The notes under the pieces are model-generated. The model saw nothing but the letters and a program-made list of their open reading frames with translations, had not been told where the DNA came from and did not search any database. Below, in pieces: positions 23,573-35,199 of a stretch of DNA of 64,000 nt. Within the stretch, counting starts at the first letter, position 1, and the number at the start of each line of letters is the position of its first letter. Source of the stretch: Aquilaria yunnanensis (taxonomy: Eukaryota > Streptophyta > Magnoliopsida > Malvales > Thymelaeaceae); contig CM077600.1 in assembly GCA_039654915.1 (NCBI GenBank), positions 78,455,992-78,519,991 on the forward strand, in the 5' to 3' direction. A program made the position numbers and the translations under genes.

Positions 23573-24325
23573 CTACCTTCCAAGGATGGCGTTGTACGAG
23601 GACGGGACGTCCATGACGATGAACCTCGCCATTGTGGAGGCGTACAACTCAGGTGCTCCATCTACCGAAGTCCTTCTCATCATCAGTGGGAGGTCGATCC
23701 ATCCGAGAACGGGCAGTTCGGATGGTCCAAACCCGAAGGTGGGCGAGGTGATTGGCTTAAGCTCGCTGCTGGAGATGCCCAAGCTCGGCAGTAAGTGCGA
23801 GAATAGGACGTCCGCATTTGATCCGTCGTCAAGTAGCACCCTTTTGACGTCCCAGTTCCCTATCCTTGCCGTGATCAGCAGGGAATGGTCGTGGGGAAAG
23901 ACGACGGTGGATCCATCTTTGCGGGCCAGCTTCTTTGCTGGATTTTGATATTCCATGACTGCAATTTCTCTGGCCTTCCACTTTCTTTCCGAAGATGGGA
24001 GCCCCGTGGTGATGGTTTGTATCACCCCTGCCGGAGGTGGAGGGCGCCTGTTTGGACTTCGGTTTCTCTGCCTGTCGGAGTCATAGTCCTCATCTTCGGC
24101 CCTTTCTTCCTCCACTTTTCTGCCTTTCGGGGATGGCATCCGCAGGTATTTCCAAAGTTGGCCCTGCTTTATCAGCGACTCTATGTACTTCTTCAGCTGG
24201 AAGCAGTCTTCGGTGTCATGACCGTGGTCGGGTTGAAACTGGCAGAACTTCTTTGCATTCTTCTTATTATCGGCGGTCATGGCCCTTGGCCGCCGAATCT
24301 GCGTCCCTTGCCTTTTCAGCGCCAT
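23573..24325 (-). pseudogene. gag C-terminus (zinc knuckle) and protease, element B
   Basis: The frame opens with the end of gag: KKFCQFQPDHGHDTEDC is a zinc-knuckle-like motif in which A has His where B has Gln. An acidic/basic linker follows (RNRSPNRRPPPPAGV). Then comes an aspartic protease with RVLLDDGSNADVLF (active-site Asp, DDGS form) and the flap-side region up to SYNAILGR. It ends in a TAG where A reads Gln (GRQTQ). Retropepsin cleaves the polyprotein; the active site is present. Confidence 0.85.
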
Positions 24326-24364
24326 GAGGATGTTGGTCCGTGTAGTGCTCAGTGGTGTGAAACT

Positions 24365-25667
24365 TTAGGGTTTCCTTCCCCGCATCCTCCGAGGTCGTCC
24401 TGCCTGTTCGGTCGGATGCCGAGCTTGTTGATTGGACCCTTCGGCGCGGTGGTGATCGGACTTCGGCCCAGCCATTCTTAGTTCCTCGGCGGTCATGTGC
24501 TGTTCTGCCCTTCGGTAAAATTCTCCGAGGGTCTCCAGGGGGTCCTTTGAGAACTCATAGAATAGCTGTGAGTCTTGCAAGGCCCCGTGTGATGGCAAGA
24601 ATGCGGATTTCGGGCCGAAAGTCTGGGACGCTCAGAGCTTCCCTGTTGAATCTTTCGACATAGTCTCGAATGGTTTCTCTGTTCCTCTGCTCTATGTCGA
24701 ACATCTGGACAGGCATCTTCGCAGTAGGTCGACTCCCAATGAATTGCTGCATGAAGGCCGTGGACAACTCCTGGAACTCAGTGATGGTCCCTGAAGGCAA
24801 TGAATTGTACCATGCAGTTGCTAGCCCTATGAGGGTGACTTCGAAGCACTTGCACATGGTAGCGTCGTCAGCACCGTGCATTATCATGCTGCATCTGTAC
24901 TTCGTCAGATGGGCCTGTGGATCAGTACGGCCATCATAAATCTCCAACCGAGGTACTCTGAAGTCACCTGGCATGGCTGCCTCAACAATGGCATGAATGA
25001 ATGGGGAGTCATCTTCGCAGAATGTTCCCGAATGTCTGGCCCAAACGGGTTTTCTGGCCATTTGTTTCTCCACCCTATCTAGCCGTGCTAATATTCTTTC
25101 CATGAGAACTGTGGCATTAGGCTCTTCTTCTAGGAAGGGAGATCGTCGGCGCCTCTTCAGGGAGCGAGTTTGGCGCTGAGGGGACAGAGACCTCGCCTCA
25201 GGCGACGAACTCCTTCGCCGTGAGACTTTCGGTCGTTTGGACCCAGTTTGTCCCACAGGCCGTTTCCCGAGGGGTATATTCTCGGTGGACGACTCTTTGC
25301 GCGGGTCTACGCTTCCCGAACTGTGATGAGTCGACCTCTGACTCTTCTCCCGAGGTCGTGCAGGTGAGGGAGGCCTTTGGGCCTGTGTCTGCTGTGACCA
25401 TCTTCGGTCGATCTGCTGTGTCATTTCGGCCACGACCGAACGCTGAAACTACCTCATAAAGCTCACAGTGATTACTAGAGGGCAGTCTTCCTCAGACGCA
25501 GAAGTCCCTGGGAGTGTTTGCTCAGCAGTCGGTTGTGTCTCAGGTGCGGACGGAGACCTCGGGAGTCCTTTGTCCTTAGAACGCCGAGTTTCAACGACGG
25601 CAATCTCAGAGCGGGTTCCCACAGACGGCACCAAATGATGGCCGGGGGTCTCATCGTTTAGAGTCAT
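24365..25667 (-). pseudogene. gag of element B, with a leader that begins in the LTR
   Basis: The leader begins at ATG 25667-25665 inside the 5' LTR (MTLNDETPGHHLVPSVG) and runs through the PBS. A stop near 25449 separates it from the main frame, 25433-24555. That frame has basic, Ser/Arg-rich N-terminal sequence, then the capsid-like core with DFRVPRLEIYDGRTDPQAHL, ATAWYNSLPSGTI and FQELSTAFMQQFIGSRPTAK. A one-base shift near 24600 moves the rest (QLFYEFSKDPLETLGEFYRR) to another frame, which ends at a stop at 24365. Gag forms the virus-like particle that packages element RNA. Confidence 0.85.
25616..25633 (-). other. primer-binding site of element B (tRNA-Asp-like)
   Basis: On the minus strand the bases read TGGTGCCGTCTGTGGGAA, two bases inside the LTR. 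A has TGGCGCCGTCTGTGGGAA. TGGCGCCGT matches the 3' end of plant tRNA-Asp; B has one transition in it. Confidence 0.75.
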
Positions 25668-26523
25668 GGTGACTGGTGGAGAGACTTCTAGGAGGAAGAA
25701 CGCTTGGAGGACGGTTCGCCCTTGGGAGTGTGCCTGAAAGTCCAGAAATAAAGGGTTAGGAGGCCCCCGGAATGTGTTTCCGGGGGGGGAGCCTCCGATG
25801 CCCAAGTCAGTGGTGGCTGAGAAAAGGCAGAGGAAATAGCACAGAGGGGCTGAAGAGTCTCGCCTGGTGATTTTCTCAGAGTCTGGGAGTCAGACCTTTG
25901 CCAACCAACCTCCTGCCAAGTATTTATTTCCTGGTATTTATAGGAGTGCCTAGCCCATTCAGATCGCGACACGCGTTTGGTCGGATGTTCCCTGAGTGTC
26001 TGGGCGTAGGGGACAGATAGCTGGTAGCAGGTTCCCTTGAGCCTTGTGCTGAGATGGGCCATGATGTGATTTTGATGGCGTCAGCGTGTCAGAGCGCCTT
26101 CTGAGGCGGCTTATTGACGTCTGTGAAAGGACGTGTCAGAGGCTTCCTTAAATGCTTCCTTAAATGCTTCCTTAAATGCTCCTGCCGTACTCCCGAGGTC
26201 CCTGGGCGAGGTCGTCCTTTGGTACGGACGGTGCCTCTTCGGGAAACACGCCCTCAGTTCGAGGTTACCCAGCTTCAGGGAGTTCCGCCTTCGGGGAGAT
26301 CATGTTCGGCCCACAATAGCTGGTGCCTCTTTTTCAAAGGCGATCTGTTTGCAACCTCGGGGGGCTAGTATTATCCTCAAGTTTCCTGGCGTGTCGGGCT
26401 CGGAGCTCTTCGGCTATCTCCCGAGGTGTGTGATCCTACCTTTACTCAGGTAGCGCCAGTTTCTTCTGGCCATTCTTGTGCCAGGGAGTTCGGCCAGATA
26501 GAGGCGATAGCCTTTGGCTATCA
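25636..26523 (-). repeat. 5' LTR of element B (888 bp)
   Basis: Plus-strand ends are TGATGGCC and GGCTATCA, with the hairpin GATAGCC-TTT-GGCTATC at 26506-26522. It has one more copy of the 12-base unit CTTCCTTAAATG (about 26148-26180) than the 3' LTR. It drives transcription of gag-pol and holds the first codons of the gag leader (25667). Confidence 0.93.
25935..25943 (-). promoter_or_regulatory. TATA box in the 5' LTR of element B
   Basis: CTATAAATA on the minus strand, about 300 bases before the LTR end. The same nine bases occur at a similar place in the LTRs of A (52836), C (49379) and H (671). Confidence 0.7.
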
Positions 26524-26681
26524 AGTGTCTTTGGACTGGGGTAAATATTCCCCTCTGAATTTTTAGTTGCCTACTAGTGAATCGTGACATCTTCTGACCG
26601 GGTAGATGCGTCACTTCGGGATAGGCTTGGATAGGTCTGCCAACTGTCAGAAGGCGTGCCCTTGGTTCTCGCGTTAGGTGA

Positions 26682-26794
26682 CACGTGCCATCAGGTGACT
26701 GGTGAACGATCACGCCCATTACATCGGTTACGTCCCTTCACCTGTGAAGGGTTATTATGGTGACGATTCACCTGCCTCCTTCGGTCTATATAAA
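26682..26794 (+). promoter_or_regulatory. putative internal promoter of C's antisense gene
   Basis: A G-box CACGTG (26682-26687), a TTATTATGGTGACGATTCAC block (about 26750-26770) and a TATA box TATATAAA (26787-26794), in the same order as in A and B. The start codon of the gene is at 27036. It is inferred from conservation among three diverged elements. Confidence 0.62.
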
Positions 26795-27035
26795 CTCTTC
26801 CTCCTTCAAATTTTTCAACACTTCTCAGTTTTCATTCTCTTTTGCTCTCTAATTTCCTCTTGTCTTTTTCCATTTTTGGCGATGGTTCTAGTTGTGGAGC
26901 GATTTCCGGTGAGTTTGTGGTGGTTTTCGAGGTTACTGTCTTCGTTCCCAACTAGGTGGGTCTCCTTCCGAAGTGCTTTTTTTGTTTTGATTCTTTCCCC
27001 TTCTTCTTCCCAAGGTTAGGGTATTCTTTTCGAAC

Positions 27036-29535
27036 ATGTCTTCTTACCATATAGAAGCTTACCCCGTTCTTGAGAGTTGGCTCACACTTGAGTCTCATCC
27101 GAGCTGTGCCACTTCGGAGAAAGTGAAGAAGTGGTCGGCTAAATTTTTTCTCCCTTCCTACTCCGTCAGCAGGCTACGTAGTCCTGGTATGCCCAGCTAT
27201 GCTCCTCATTCAGACGAGGTTACCATCTTCAAAGCTCAACTAAAGGCAAGACTTCGGTATCCCCGTCCGAAGATGGTTTGCGACTTTTGCCAATTCCATG
27301 GCATAGCTGTGAACCAACTTCCCCTGAACTCCTACTCCTACTTTAACGCTTTTCTTTGCATGTGTGAGGTCTTCGGCATAGAGCCCTACTTTATCTTTTT
27401 TATGCAATACTACAAACTCCACCTCGTTCTAAAGGGCGGGTTCTATTTCTTTATCCCTCGGGGATTCGGGAGTAAGAAATATACGTTCACCTTCGGAACA
27501 AAGGATAGTTGGCAAGGGTGGCAGAAGAAGTTCTTTTTTTTTAAGGTGAATGAACGATGGAAGCACGTGCCGACCAAATGGGCTTCGGGGACTTTTGACA
27601 CCAATGTAGTAGACCCAAGGAAGCTCTTAACCTTAAACCTAAAGTCCTAATTCAAAGAATTTGATAGCCGTATTCGGTCTGTTACAGATTGGGACCCCGA
27701 GGCCCCTCCACGTTCTTTATACCCCTTTCTTATCATATGGAATTTCATGACCAAAGAGGCCCTTCGGGAACTTGGGGTAGTTAAGGAGCATGTTACCGAT
27801 GAAGGTATGCCAAAGCCCTTGGTCGATGTAAAGAATGCATGGTTGGTGAAGCTCCTTCGGCGTGAACTCACGTACTCGGCACTTCAAGAAAGTAAGCTCC
27901 TTCCCAGATTTTGTTGTCTATACCATTCTGTACTTACACTGATGTTCTTCTGTTTGCAAAGATGGGTGACAAGTCCGCTGCTTTTTATAAAAGTCTCTTC
28001 CTCGGTAAGGCCGAAAAGGGGGATCAACAAAAGAAGAAGGTAGCGCCTAAGAGGAAGCAGGCACGAGGTGGTCCCTCTTCGGCGTCGAAGTCAAAGAAAG
28101 CCAAGGAGGACTCCCTTCCACCTCTGCCCGAAAGGGAAGTTGAGTTGTTCGATCAAACTCTCATTAGTGTCGACCCACCTTCCGAACCAGCCATTAGTTC
28201 TACCCCTTTGAGTCCTAATGCGGCCGCCGAGGCGTTGGGGACTTCGGTCGGGGAGCTTTCAGCAGAAGAACTACAAGAGCGCCGAAGAAGGAAGGGCAAA
28301 AGTATTCCGACCGATGTCCTCGACGTCAGTGTCTCCAAGGGAGACGACACCGAACTTCCCCTAGGTTTGTCCCTTAGCCATTCCTTTATGAGTTTAGGAA
28401 TTTTTGGCATTTTAGACCTTATAGAAAAATGGCTAAGGGATAACGTTCTGTTGGAATTTCGGCATGACTTTGCAAGCGAATGAGTGCAAGCTCCATGGGT
28501 GGAGGACCATGCTCGGAAAAGGGCAGTTCGGGACTCCAAAATCCCAAGGGACAAGGTTCCGAGGGAGCCCTTCTAGACTTTCATGGAGGACATGGACTTG
28601 TTCTCTGAGGATAGCCAGAAGATGGCCCCTCAGATGGCGAAGGGCATTATGACGAATGCAACCTTTCAGTCCCTCACAGAGGATTGCCCAAACGAGGAGG
28701 TCCTCGCCATGAGGATGAGTGAACAAGCTGCCCAAGTAGACCTTAACCCTTCAGGACTTAGAAAATTTCTGAGACTTTCTTACCTTTTGACCCTTATTTG
28801 GAATCTTCACCTTTTGCAGCTATTGGCGTATAGTGGATACCTTCGGGCTTGGGTAGCTAAGCATTTTTCTGTACGAAGCCAATCGGAGCAAAGCTTGGCC
28901 AAGGCGAAGGAACTTTTTGCCAGCTTGGTCGTCAAATACGGTGAGCTTAATAAAATCGCAAGAGAGGAGTTGGCCAACCTTCAGCAGGAAATGCTGACGA
29001 GCCAAGGTGAACTTATGGAGGATTTTTCTGTCAACGTGTTGGACCTCGGCGCGAAGGTGATATCGTTGACCTCATCGAACAAGGCTTTTCAGAAGCAGAA
29101 GGAGGAACTGTCACTGACCTTCTGAAAACATTGGGGCTTAATGTCGAACTCCAAGCCATGGTTAATCGGTTGAAGAAGGAGAAGAAGAAGAAGAAGAAAA
29201 AGCTGGAGAAGGAGATCGAGGTCCTCAAGAAAGAGCTAGAGGACTTGAAGGCGGCGAAGGCTAAGTCCAATGAGGCGACTAAGTCCTCTTATCAGGACGA
29301 TTTTTGCCTTGCTCACCACCGGGTCTTGTCCAAGTTCCCCAACCTCGACCTTTCCTTCCTGGCAGCTCTGGACATTCCCGAAGGACAATTTTCGGAATGG
29401 TCGATGGCAGAGTTTCTCAACCTTCCCATTCCCCCTTCTCCAGCGACCGAAGTTGGTGCGGACAAAGAGGCCAAGTCAGAAGATGACCCAGCCGTAAATG
29501 CTAAAGACCTCGAAGATAGGCAAGACAAGCAATAG
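27036..29535 (+). pseudogene. antisense four-exon gene of element C, broken
   Basis: Starts MSSYHIEAYPVLESWLTLE. Exon 1 carries the PF04195-like domain: GLRYP is here ARLRYPRPKMVCDFCQFHGI, followed by FMQYYKLHLVLKGGFYFF. A stop near 27648 breaks it. Intron 1 starts near 27891 (GTAAGC) and ends near 27960, where the acceptor reads CAA instead of CAG. Exon 2 has basic stretches (KRKQARGG, SKSKKAKE). Intron 2 follows LPLG near 28364. Exon 3 keeps TFMEDMDLFSED but has TGA and TAG codons. Intron 3 is about 28736-28819 (GTAGAC...TTGCAG). Exon 4 is a coiled coil with a poly-Lys run (29176-29202) and a frameshift near 29120. The final codons DKQ* end at 29535, where element E is inserted. Confidence 0.8.
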
Positions 29536-29536
29536 G

Positions 29537-31643
29537 TGTCAGACCTTACACAGGCCCCAGCCTATGCACTCTCAGTGCCACTCACCAAACTACCCAGAAA
29601 GTTATTAAACACTTGGGTTACTAAGTGTTGTGAATCTCTTTCAGTTTCGGCCAACTTTCCTTTAGGTAGTTTAAGTCTTATTTTCTTAAGCTTAAGGCAT
29701 GGGAGGTGCCCCAGGAGGCTTATTGAGTTGATCTATACATTTACTTGCAGCTTAAGGCAAGGCCCATGACACTAACTCGCAACACAAGCAAGGCTACATC
29801 AATAACTAGCAACGCAAGGCAAGGCATACACTTATATATCTTTAAGTGTCAAGCATGTGTGCGCATCAAGTGTGCTACTCCAGTGCATGACAACCAAGAA
29901 GCCTACATCTTTACAAGTTTTGAAAACAAGTTTTTCATGTCCATGAGTATTCGGCCAAGTAAAGATCACAAGAGATTTATCTCACAAAGGTAATTCCAAT
30001 AACTCATAAACATTTATCCATGAACACATAAGCATAGCATAACTTGGCAATCAACCATCCGACATGTATACATCAAAACCAAGTTCAATCGAGGCTAATT
30101 ATACACACAGAAGGGCCTACATACAGGTACTACTAACTTCGCAACATACCAAGAGTACCCGTAGTCCAAAATAAGCCAAAGTTATGCATAACAAGTCCAA
30201 AGTACCTATAATGCCTAAGAAGTACCTTAGAGGTACAATACAAGATCAAACACTGGAGTACAAGACCTATGACCAAGTTCATGGTCATGAATGCAAACCA
30301 CCACACTAGAGTCCAAGAACACTCTCACTTAGATAAGTCCCACAATCTACACAAGGCCTGAAAAACTCAATACGTAAGTTTCGGGCAAATTCCATAAGAC
30401 TTGCACATGTACTTAAACAAGCCAAGTTTCGGTTTTGGCACATACCTTGTGAATAGTGTACTAAATTAGTACACAAGCAACAACAACAATATTGATCACT
30501 CAAGCTCAATACCTTTTCCTGAAACATAATCAATAAGGGCATGAGTACTAATACTTAGTAAGGTTCATTACAACTCATACTGAGTTTATTTAGTTAAGCC
30601 GAAAGCTTAACCTCCGATAAGCATAACTTAACCTGCAAGAAAGACATGAAAACAAAGAAAACACAAGCATAATACATGTACACATATACTACCGGAGACA
30701 TATAAGCATGATAATACTAACTACAAGGGTTAGAAAGCACAATGAAGCAAACAAGGCACACAACTCACACACACACCACATTGTTGTTCTCGGCCGAAAC
30801 CACTAGCAAGTACATATCCATTTATTGCACTCCAAGCATTCCCATTACAATTCTCCAATCAACTAGAGCTCTAAGTTCAAGAGTAAGATGGCCGACTTAC
30901 TAAGAACTTATGTACTTGCCATTAATTGGACTAGCTAGCCAAACCATATGAACCTGAAAGTTCAACCATATGTCCATCTAGCAAACTAAGATCACATACC
31001 ATAATTTACTATCACTTAGATGCCATTAATCTACTTGAACATGGAATTATACAAAAATCAAGTAGAATCGTGAACCTTACGCCAAAAATCACAAGCTTGT
31101 GTTCTCGGCCAACCTTGACACTCCAAGATCAAACTTGAAACATCAATCGAAGGTTGCCTAGTGCCGAAACTACAAACTCCTAGCTTGATTCTTCCATTCA
31201 AGCATCAATGGTTACCAATTGGGCATGAATCCAAAACTTTTAACCCAAGAACAATGAAGAACTCGGCTTGACTTTCGAAGATGGTGCTTTGACTGAAATG
31301 AATGAGTTTTGGCTTAAGTGGGAGCATGCATACCCGGCCAATGCCACATGTACAATAAAAATGGTTTAATGCTCCTCTCAACTTAAAGAAAATTGCATGG
31401 CTTAATCTCTCCTTCCACTAGTATTAGTGGTACTAATAGCACCCGAAAGATCTTTCAATTTAGCCCTTAATCTTTGTTTTCCGTCATTAGCCACATAGTC
31501 ATTTTTCATGTACATTTTGAACTCGAATGTTCTCAGTTTTACACATGCACCACTATTTACAATTTCAATTGAGTCCCTCATGTGTATTTCACATTTCCCT
31601 TACATTTCTGGCCTTGGCCAAGCACTAAGGGATGGTCCTGACA
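29537..31643 (-). repeat. 3' LTR of element E (2107 bp)
   Basis: Plus-strand ends are TGTCAGACC and GGTCCTGACA, an 8-base near-perfect terminal inverted repeat. It aligns with 38297-40410 throughout, with scattered substitutions and small gaps (roughly 95% by eye). It contains no genes; the frames seen are short. Confidence 0.93.
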
Positions 31644-31655
31644 ACTCCTCCCTCC

Positions 31656-33155
31656 TTAAAGAATTTGGTCCTCCAAATTCCTCACAAGTCTAGCATACAC
31701 TTGAGGGTAACTATTGGCAATTTCTTATCCTACTTCCCAGGTTGCCTCTTTAGGAGTGTGGTTACTCCACTGAACCTTGATCATAGAGATCCACCTACTT
31801 CTTAGCTTCCTCGTATCCCTAGCTATGAATTGGGTTGGTACTTCCTCATAAGAAAGGTTTGGTGCTACAGGTACACTAGCAGGTATCTCTATCTATTTAG
31901 AACTTGGAACCTATTTCTTGAGTAGGCTCAGATGAAACACATCATGTATGTTACCAAGTTCTAGTAACAAATCCAACTGGTATGCCACATTGCCAACCCT
32001 GGCCAACACTTGATATGGCCTTATATATCTGGGTGCCAACTTTCCTTTCTTTCCAAATCTTATGACTCCTTTCATAGGAGAAACTTTAAACCACACCCAG
32101 TCTCCTACCTGGAATTCCAGATCTTTCCACCTTTTCAGGTTGGCATAAGACTACTACTTATCATTTGCTACTTTGATTCTTGCTTGAATCAGTCTTATCT
32201 TTTTTGTGGTCTCTTTAACAATGTCCAGCCCCAACTCCAATTTATTTTCTCGCTGGTGCCAGCAATGAGGAGTAATATGCTTTCTGCCATACAAGGCTTC
32301 ATATGGGGTCATCCCAATCACTGAATGATAGCCATTGTTATAAAAGAATTCCATTAGTGGAAGATGCACATCCCATTTTCCCTGGAAGTCAATGACACAA
32401 CATCTCAATATATCTTCCAGAGTTTGAATTGTTATCTCTGTTTGTCCATCAGTCTGTGGATGGTATGCTGAGCTAAACTTGAGTTTAGTTCCTAATGCCT
32501 AATGTAGGGATTTCCAAAACCTAGAAACAAACCTAGGATCCCTATCTAACACAATGTCATCAGGTACTCCATGCAATCTCACTATTTCTCTTATGTAAAG
32601 TTGAGCAAGCTTTTCTAAAGAATCAATGAGATTCATGGGAAGAAAATGGGCTGCCTTGGTCAATCTGTCCACAATGACCCAAATGACATTATGTTTCCTT
32701 CTGGTTAGTGGCATTCCCACCACAAAATCCATAGATATGGATCCCCATTTTCTCTCAAGTATGGGCAAGCTTTGAAGCTTCCCTCCTGGTTTCTGGTGCT
32801 CAACCTTCACTTGTTGGCACACTTCACATTTGGCTACATGAGCACTAATGTCTTGTTTCATGTATGGCCACCAAAAGTAAGCTATAAGAGAATGGTACAT
32901 GTTTATGGCTCCTGGATGCATACTCAACTTGCTAGAGTGTGCTTCTTACAGAATTTGAAGTCTCAGGTCATCCTTTTCAGGCACATACAACCTATTCTGG
33001 AAGTACAACATTCCTTGCTTATAGGAGAATCCTTGAGATAGTTCTCCCTTCTTCTGTCCAGACACTAGCCCCTTGTTCTTATCACCAGACTGGGCTTCCC
33101 TGATAAGTTCCTTCTACTCTGGGGTAATAGTAAGTACACTAAGCTGCCCACATTC
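31656..33155 (-). pseudogene. integrase and chromodomain of element E
   Basis: 32927-32499 encodes the zinc-binding region ([18 protein letters not shown]) and the first part of the core, with Asp in [11 protein letters not shown] and a changed [13 protein letters not shown] block. 32408-32154 continues with FYNNGYHSVIGMTPYEALYG. 32096-31911 has the C-terminal part (YQVLARVGNVAYQLDL, VFHLSLLKK). After a stop, 31860-31690 encodes a chromodomain-like segment: YEEVPTQFIARDTRKLRSRW, then VQWSNHTPKEATWEVG. The final stop is at 31658-31656, 12 bases from the LTR, overlapping the purine-rich tract. The chromodomain tethers integration to histone-marked chromatin in this clade. Several stops make it non-functional. 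Confidence 0.85.
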
Positions 33156-33770
33156 TTAGGTTAGCCATTGACTTGCCAAGCAAGTAAGGCTAAGGCTCTT
33201 GGCCTTATGCTCATTTTCTCCACTTTTGAGCACCCGTGTATAATTCTTGCTCAGGGCATCTACCACTACATTGGCTTTCCCAGCTGTGTATTCAATTACA
33301 CAATCAAAATCCTTAAGGTATTCCAACCACCTCCTTTGTTTCATATTCAAGTCTTTCTGAGTAAAACGGTACTTGAGACTCTTGTGGATTGTATAAATCT
33401 GAAACCTATTACTAACAAGTAATGTCTCCATTATTTAAGGGCAAAGACTACTGCTGCTAATTCCAGGTCATGCGTTGGATATTTCTTCTCATGTGGTCTT
33501 AACTGTCTAGACCCAAAAGTAATAGCCTACTTTTCTTGCATTAGGACACAACCTAGTCCTACATGAGCTGCATCATTGTACACCTTATAACCCTTTTCAG
33601 GATCTGGTATAACTAGCACAAGAGCTGTTGTTAGCCGCCTTTTAAGCTCTTGGAAGCCTTCCTCACATTTGGTTTCCCAGACAAATTTCTGGTTCTTTCT
33701 GGTCAACTGGGTCATGGGTGCTTCTATAACAGAGAATTTTCACACAAATCTCCTGTAATAGCCTGCTATC
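33156..33770 (-). pseudogene. RNase H region of element E, left of the solo LTR
   Basis: Immediately left of the inserted solo LTR the frame reads SFLRIAGYYRRFV then a stop, the conserved RT thumb/RNase H junction. Next is MTQLTRKNQKFVWETKCEEG and YNDAAHVGLGCVLMQEK, where the family usually has DAS. The frame 33431-33156 continues with YTIHKSLKYRFTQKDLNMKQ, RRWLEYLKDFDCVIEYTAGK and DALSK. This is the usual single Gypsy RNase H; no second RNase H is present, unlike A-C. Confidence 0.85.
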
Positions 33771-33780
33771 CGCAAGAAAC

Positions 33781-35194
33781 TGTTTGGTTTCAGGAGCCAA
33801 ATAGCGCAGCAGAATTTAACCGAAACCCTCCAGGATCCAAGTGAAACGGAGTAAACCGGGTGTTCAAAAATTTTCATACCTAATTTTTGGTTGAGATCTC
33901 TCACTCAACTATAGAGTCGAATCACAAACACTGAACAGTTGACATGTTCAAGCTCTCTATGGTATCCACACGAGCCTCTCGGGATCACCATACTTCCACC
34001 ATGTCCCGGCAGATGCGTTTCTCTTGCGCTCGCAGTGCTAGCTTGCGTCCTCCAAGGAATTGCAAGAGAAAAGTGCGGCTGTCCTTTTGGGAGGCTAGGG
34101 CAAGGAGACCTGCAAATTTCTCACTAAAAGTTGTATTTATAGTGAGACTCAACTTCCATGCCTAATGGGTTTCGAAGCCCTAATCCAATTAGGCTTTAAT
34201 TTCGGGCTTAATAATGGCTCAACTCTTGGGCCCATTATTAATACGAAATTATTGTGAAACCATAACCCAAATAATTAGCCCATGCACTCTAATGATCCAA
34301 ATAGCTCTATGTGTGTGACCCAATAGGCTCCTACCACATTGGCATTGATCATAAATCACATTTATGGTCATAAGCAATGAGCGGTGTCTAGCAACACATC
34401 ATTGCTACCCAAGTGACAAAAATGTCAGTGATTCGACTAAACCTTTATGATCATCATCGATATATGCTATTGTCCCTTTGTCCAAGATATCAAGACTGAG
34501 CACGAGACATGGAATGTGTCACTCTCGTCTAGCCCAATCTTTGGTTTCTTGATTACCGAGTAGACCAACTTTAACTGATGACATTGATATCGTATATCAA
34601 CTCATCCGAGCATGGCCATGCATTTTATAAGTCTCACTCCATCAAGGGGCCCGAAGATATCACTCCCATTACATAGGAGGGATAAATCCATCTTGATTAT
34701 ACAATCCCTCCTCATGATATGTGACATACCCAATGACCTCCTTCAAGTTCACTCAGTTATGAGCAACAAAGAAAAGTATCAAAGTATGTGACTCACATGT
34801 AGGGAACCTTGATGATCTTAGGTCGAAGGACTACATATACCATGATCACTATGAGAATCACTTATGACACTCATATAATGATCCATGTAGTGTTCTCATG
34901 GTGGGTCAGTCCAGTACACAAGTTCTCCAACTTGTACCCATATGTAGACTACATATCTCATATTAGTCTCCACATATGCTAATCGTTATGTATTATTGCA
35001 ACCCGCTCCACAATAATACTAGACTAGGGACGTTTAAGAATATCATTATTCTAGGGTTACAATTATGTTTATTACGTTACGCAGAAACAGAACAACAAAC
35101 ATAATTGTTGGATTAATGGCTTAATAAAATATCATGACTCAATGTGCAAAAATACAATCATCTCATGATTGGCTTTTTAGGCACGACACTAACA
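33781..35194 (-). repeat. solo LTR (1414 bp, Copia-like by appearance) inside E
   Basis: It interrupts the E polyprotein between GIQEF and LRIAGYYRRF codons. On the minus strand it runs TGTTAGTGTCG...AAACCAAACA. It is flanked by GAAAC (33776-33780) and AAAAC (35195-35199), a duplication with one mismatch. A minus-strand TATA-like CTATAAATAC is near 34135, about 350 bases before its end. There is no PBS, polypurine tract or coding sequence, so it is a solo LTR. Superfamily assignment is a guess from length and style. Confidence 0.75.
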
Positions 35195-35199
35195 AAAAC

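Larger units (their letters stand above)
15586..26523 (-). mobile_element. Tat-lineage Gypsy retrotransposon B, inserted in C
   Basis: A full-length minus-strand element of 10,938 bp with LTRs of 875 bp (left, 3') and 888 bp (right, 5'), flanked by a perfect 5-bp duplication AGTGT (15581-15585 and 26524-26528). It interrupts C between its polypurine tract and the promoter of C's antisense gene. Order on the minus strand is LTR, PBS, gag, protease, RT, RNase H, archaeal-type RNase H, integrase, tandem repeats, antisense gene, polypurine tract, LTR. The LTRs look about 97% identical by eye, so the insertion is fairly recent. RT and integrase frames are long and open, but gag, protease and the antisense gene contain stops or frameshifts. 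Confidence 0.93.
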
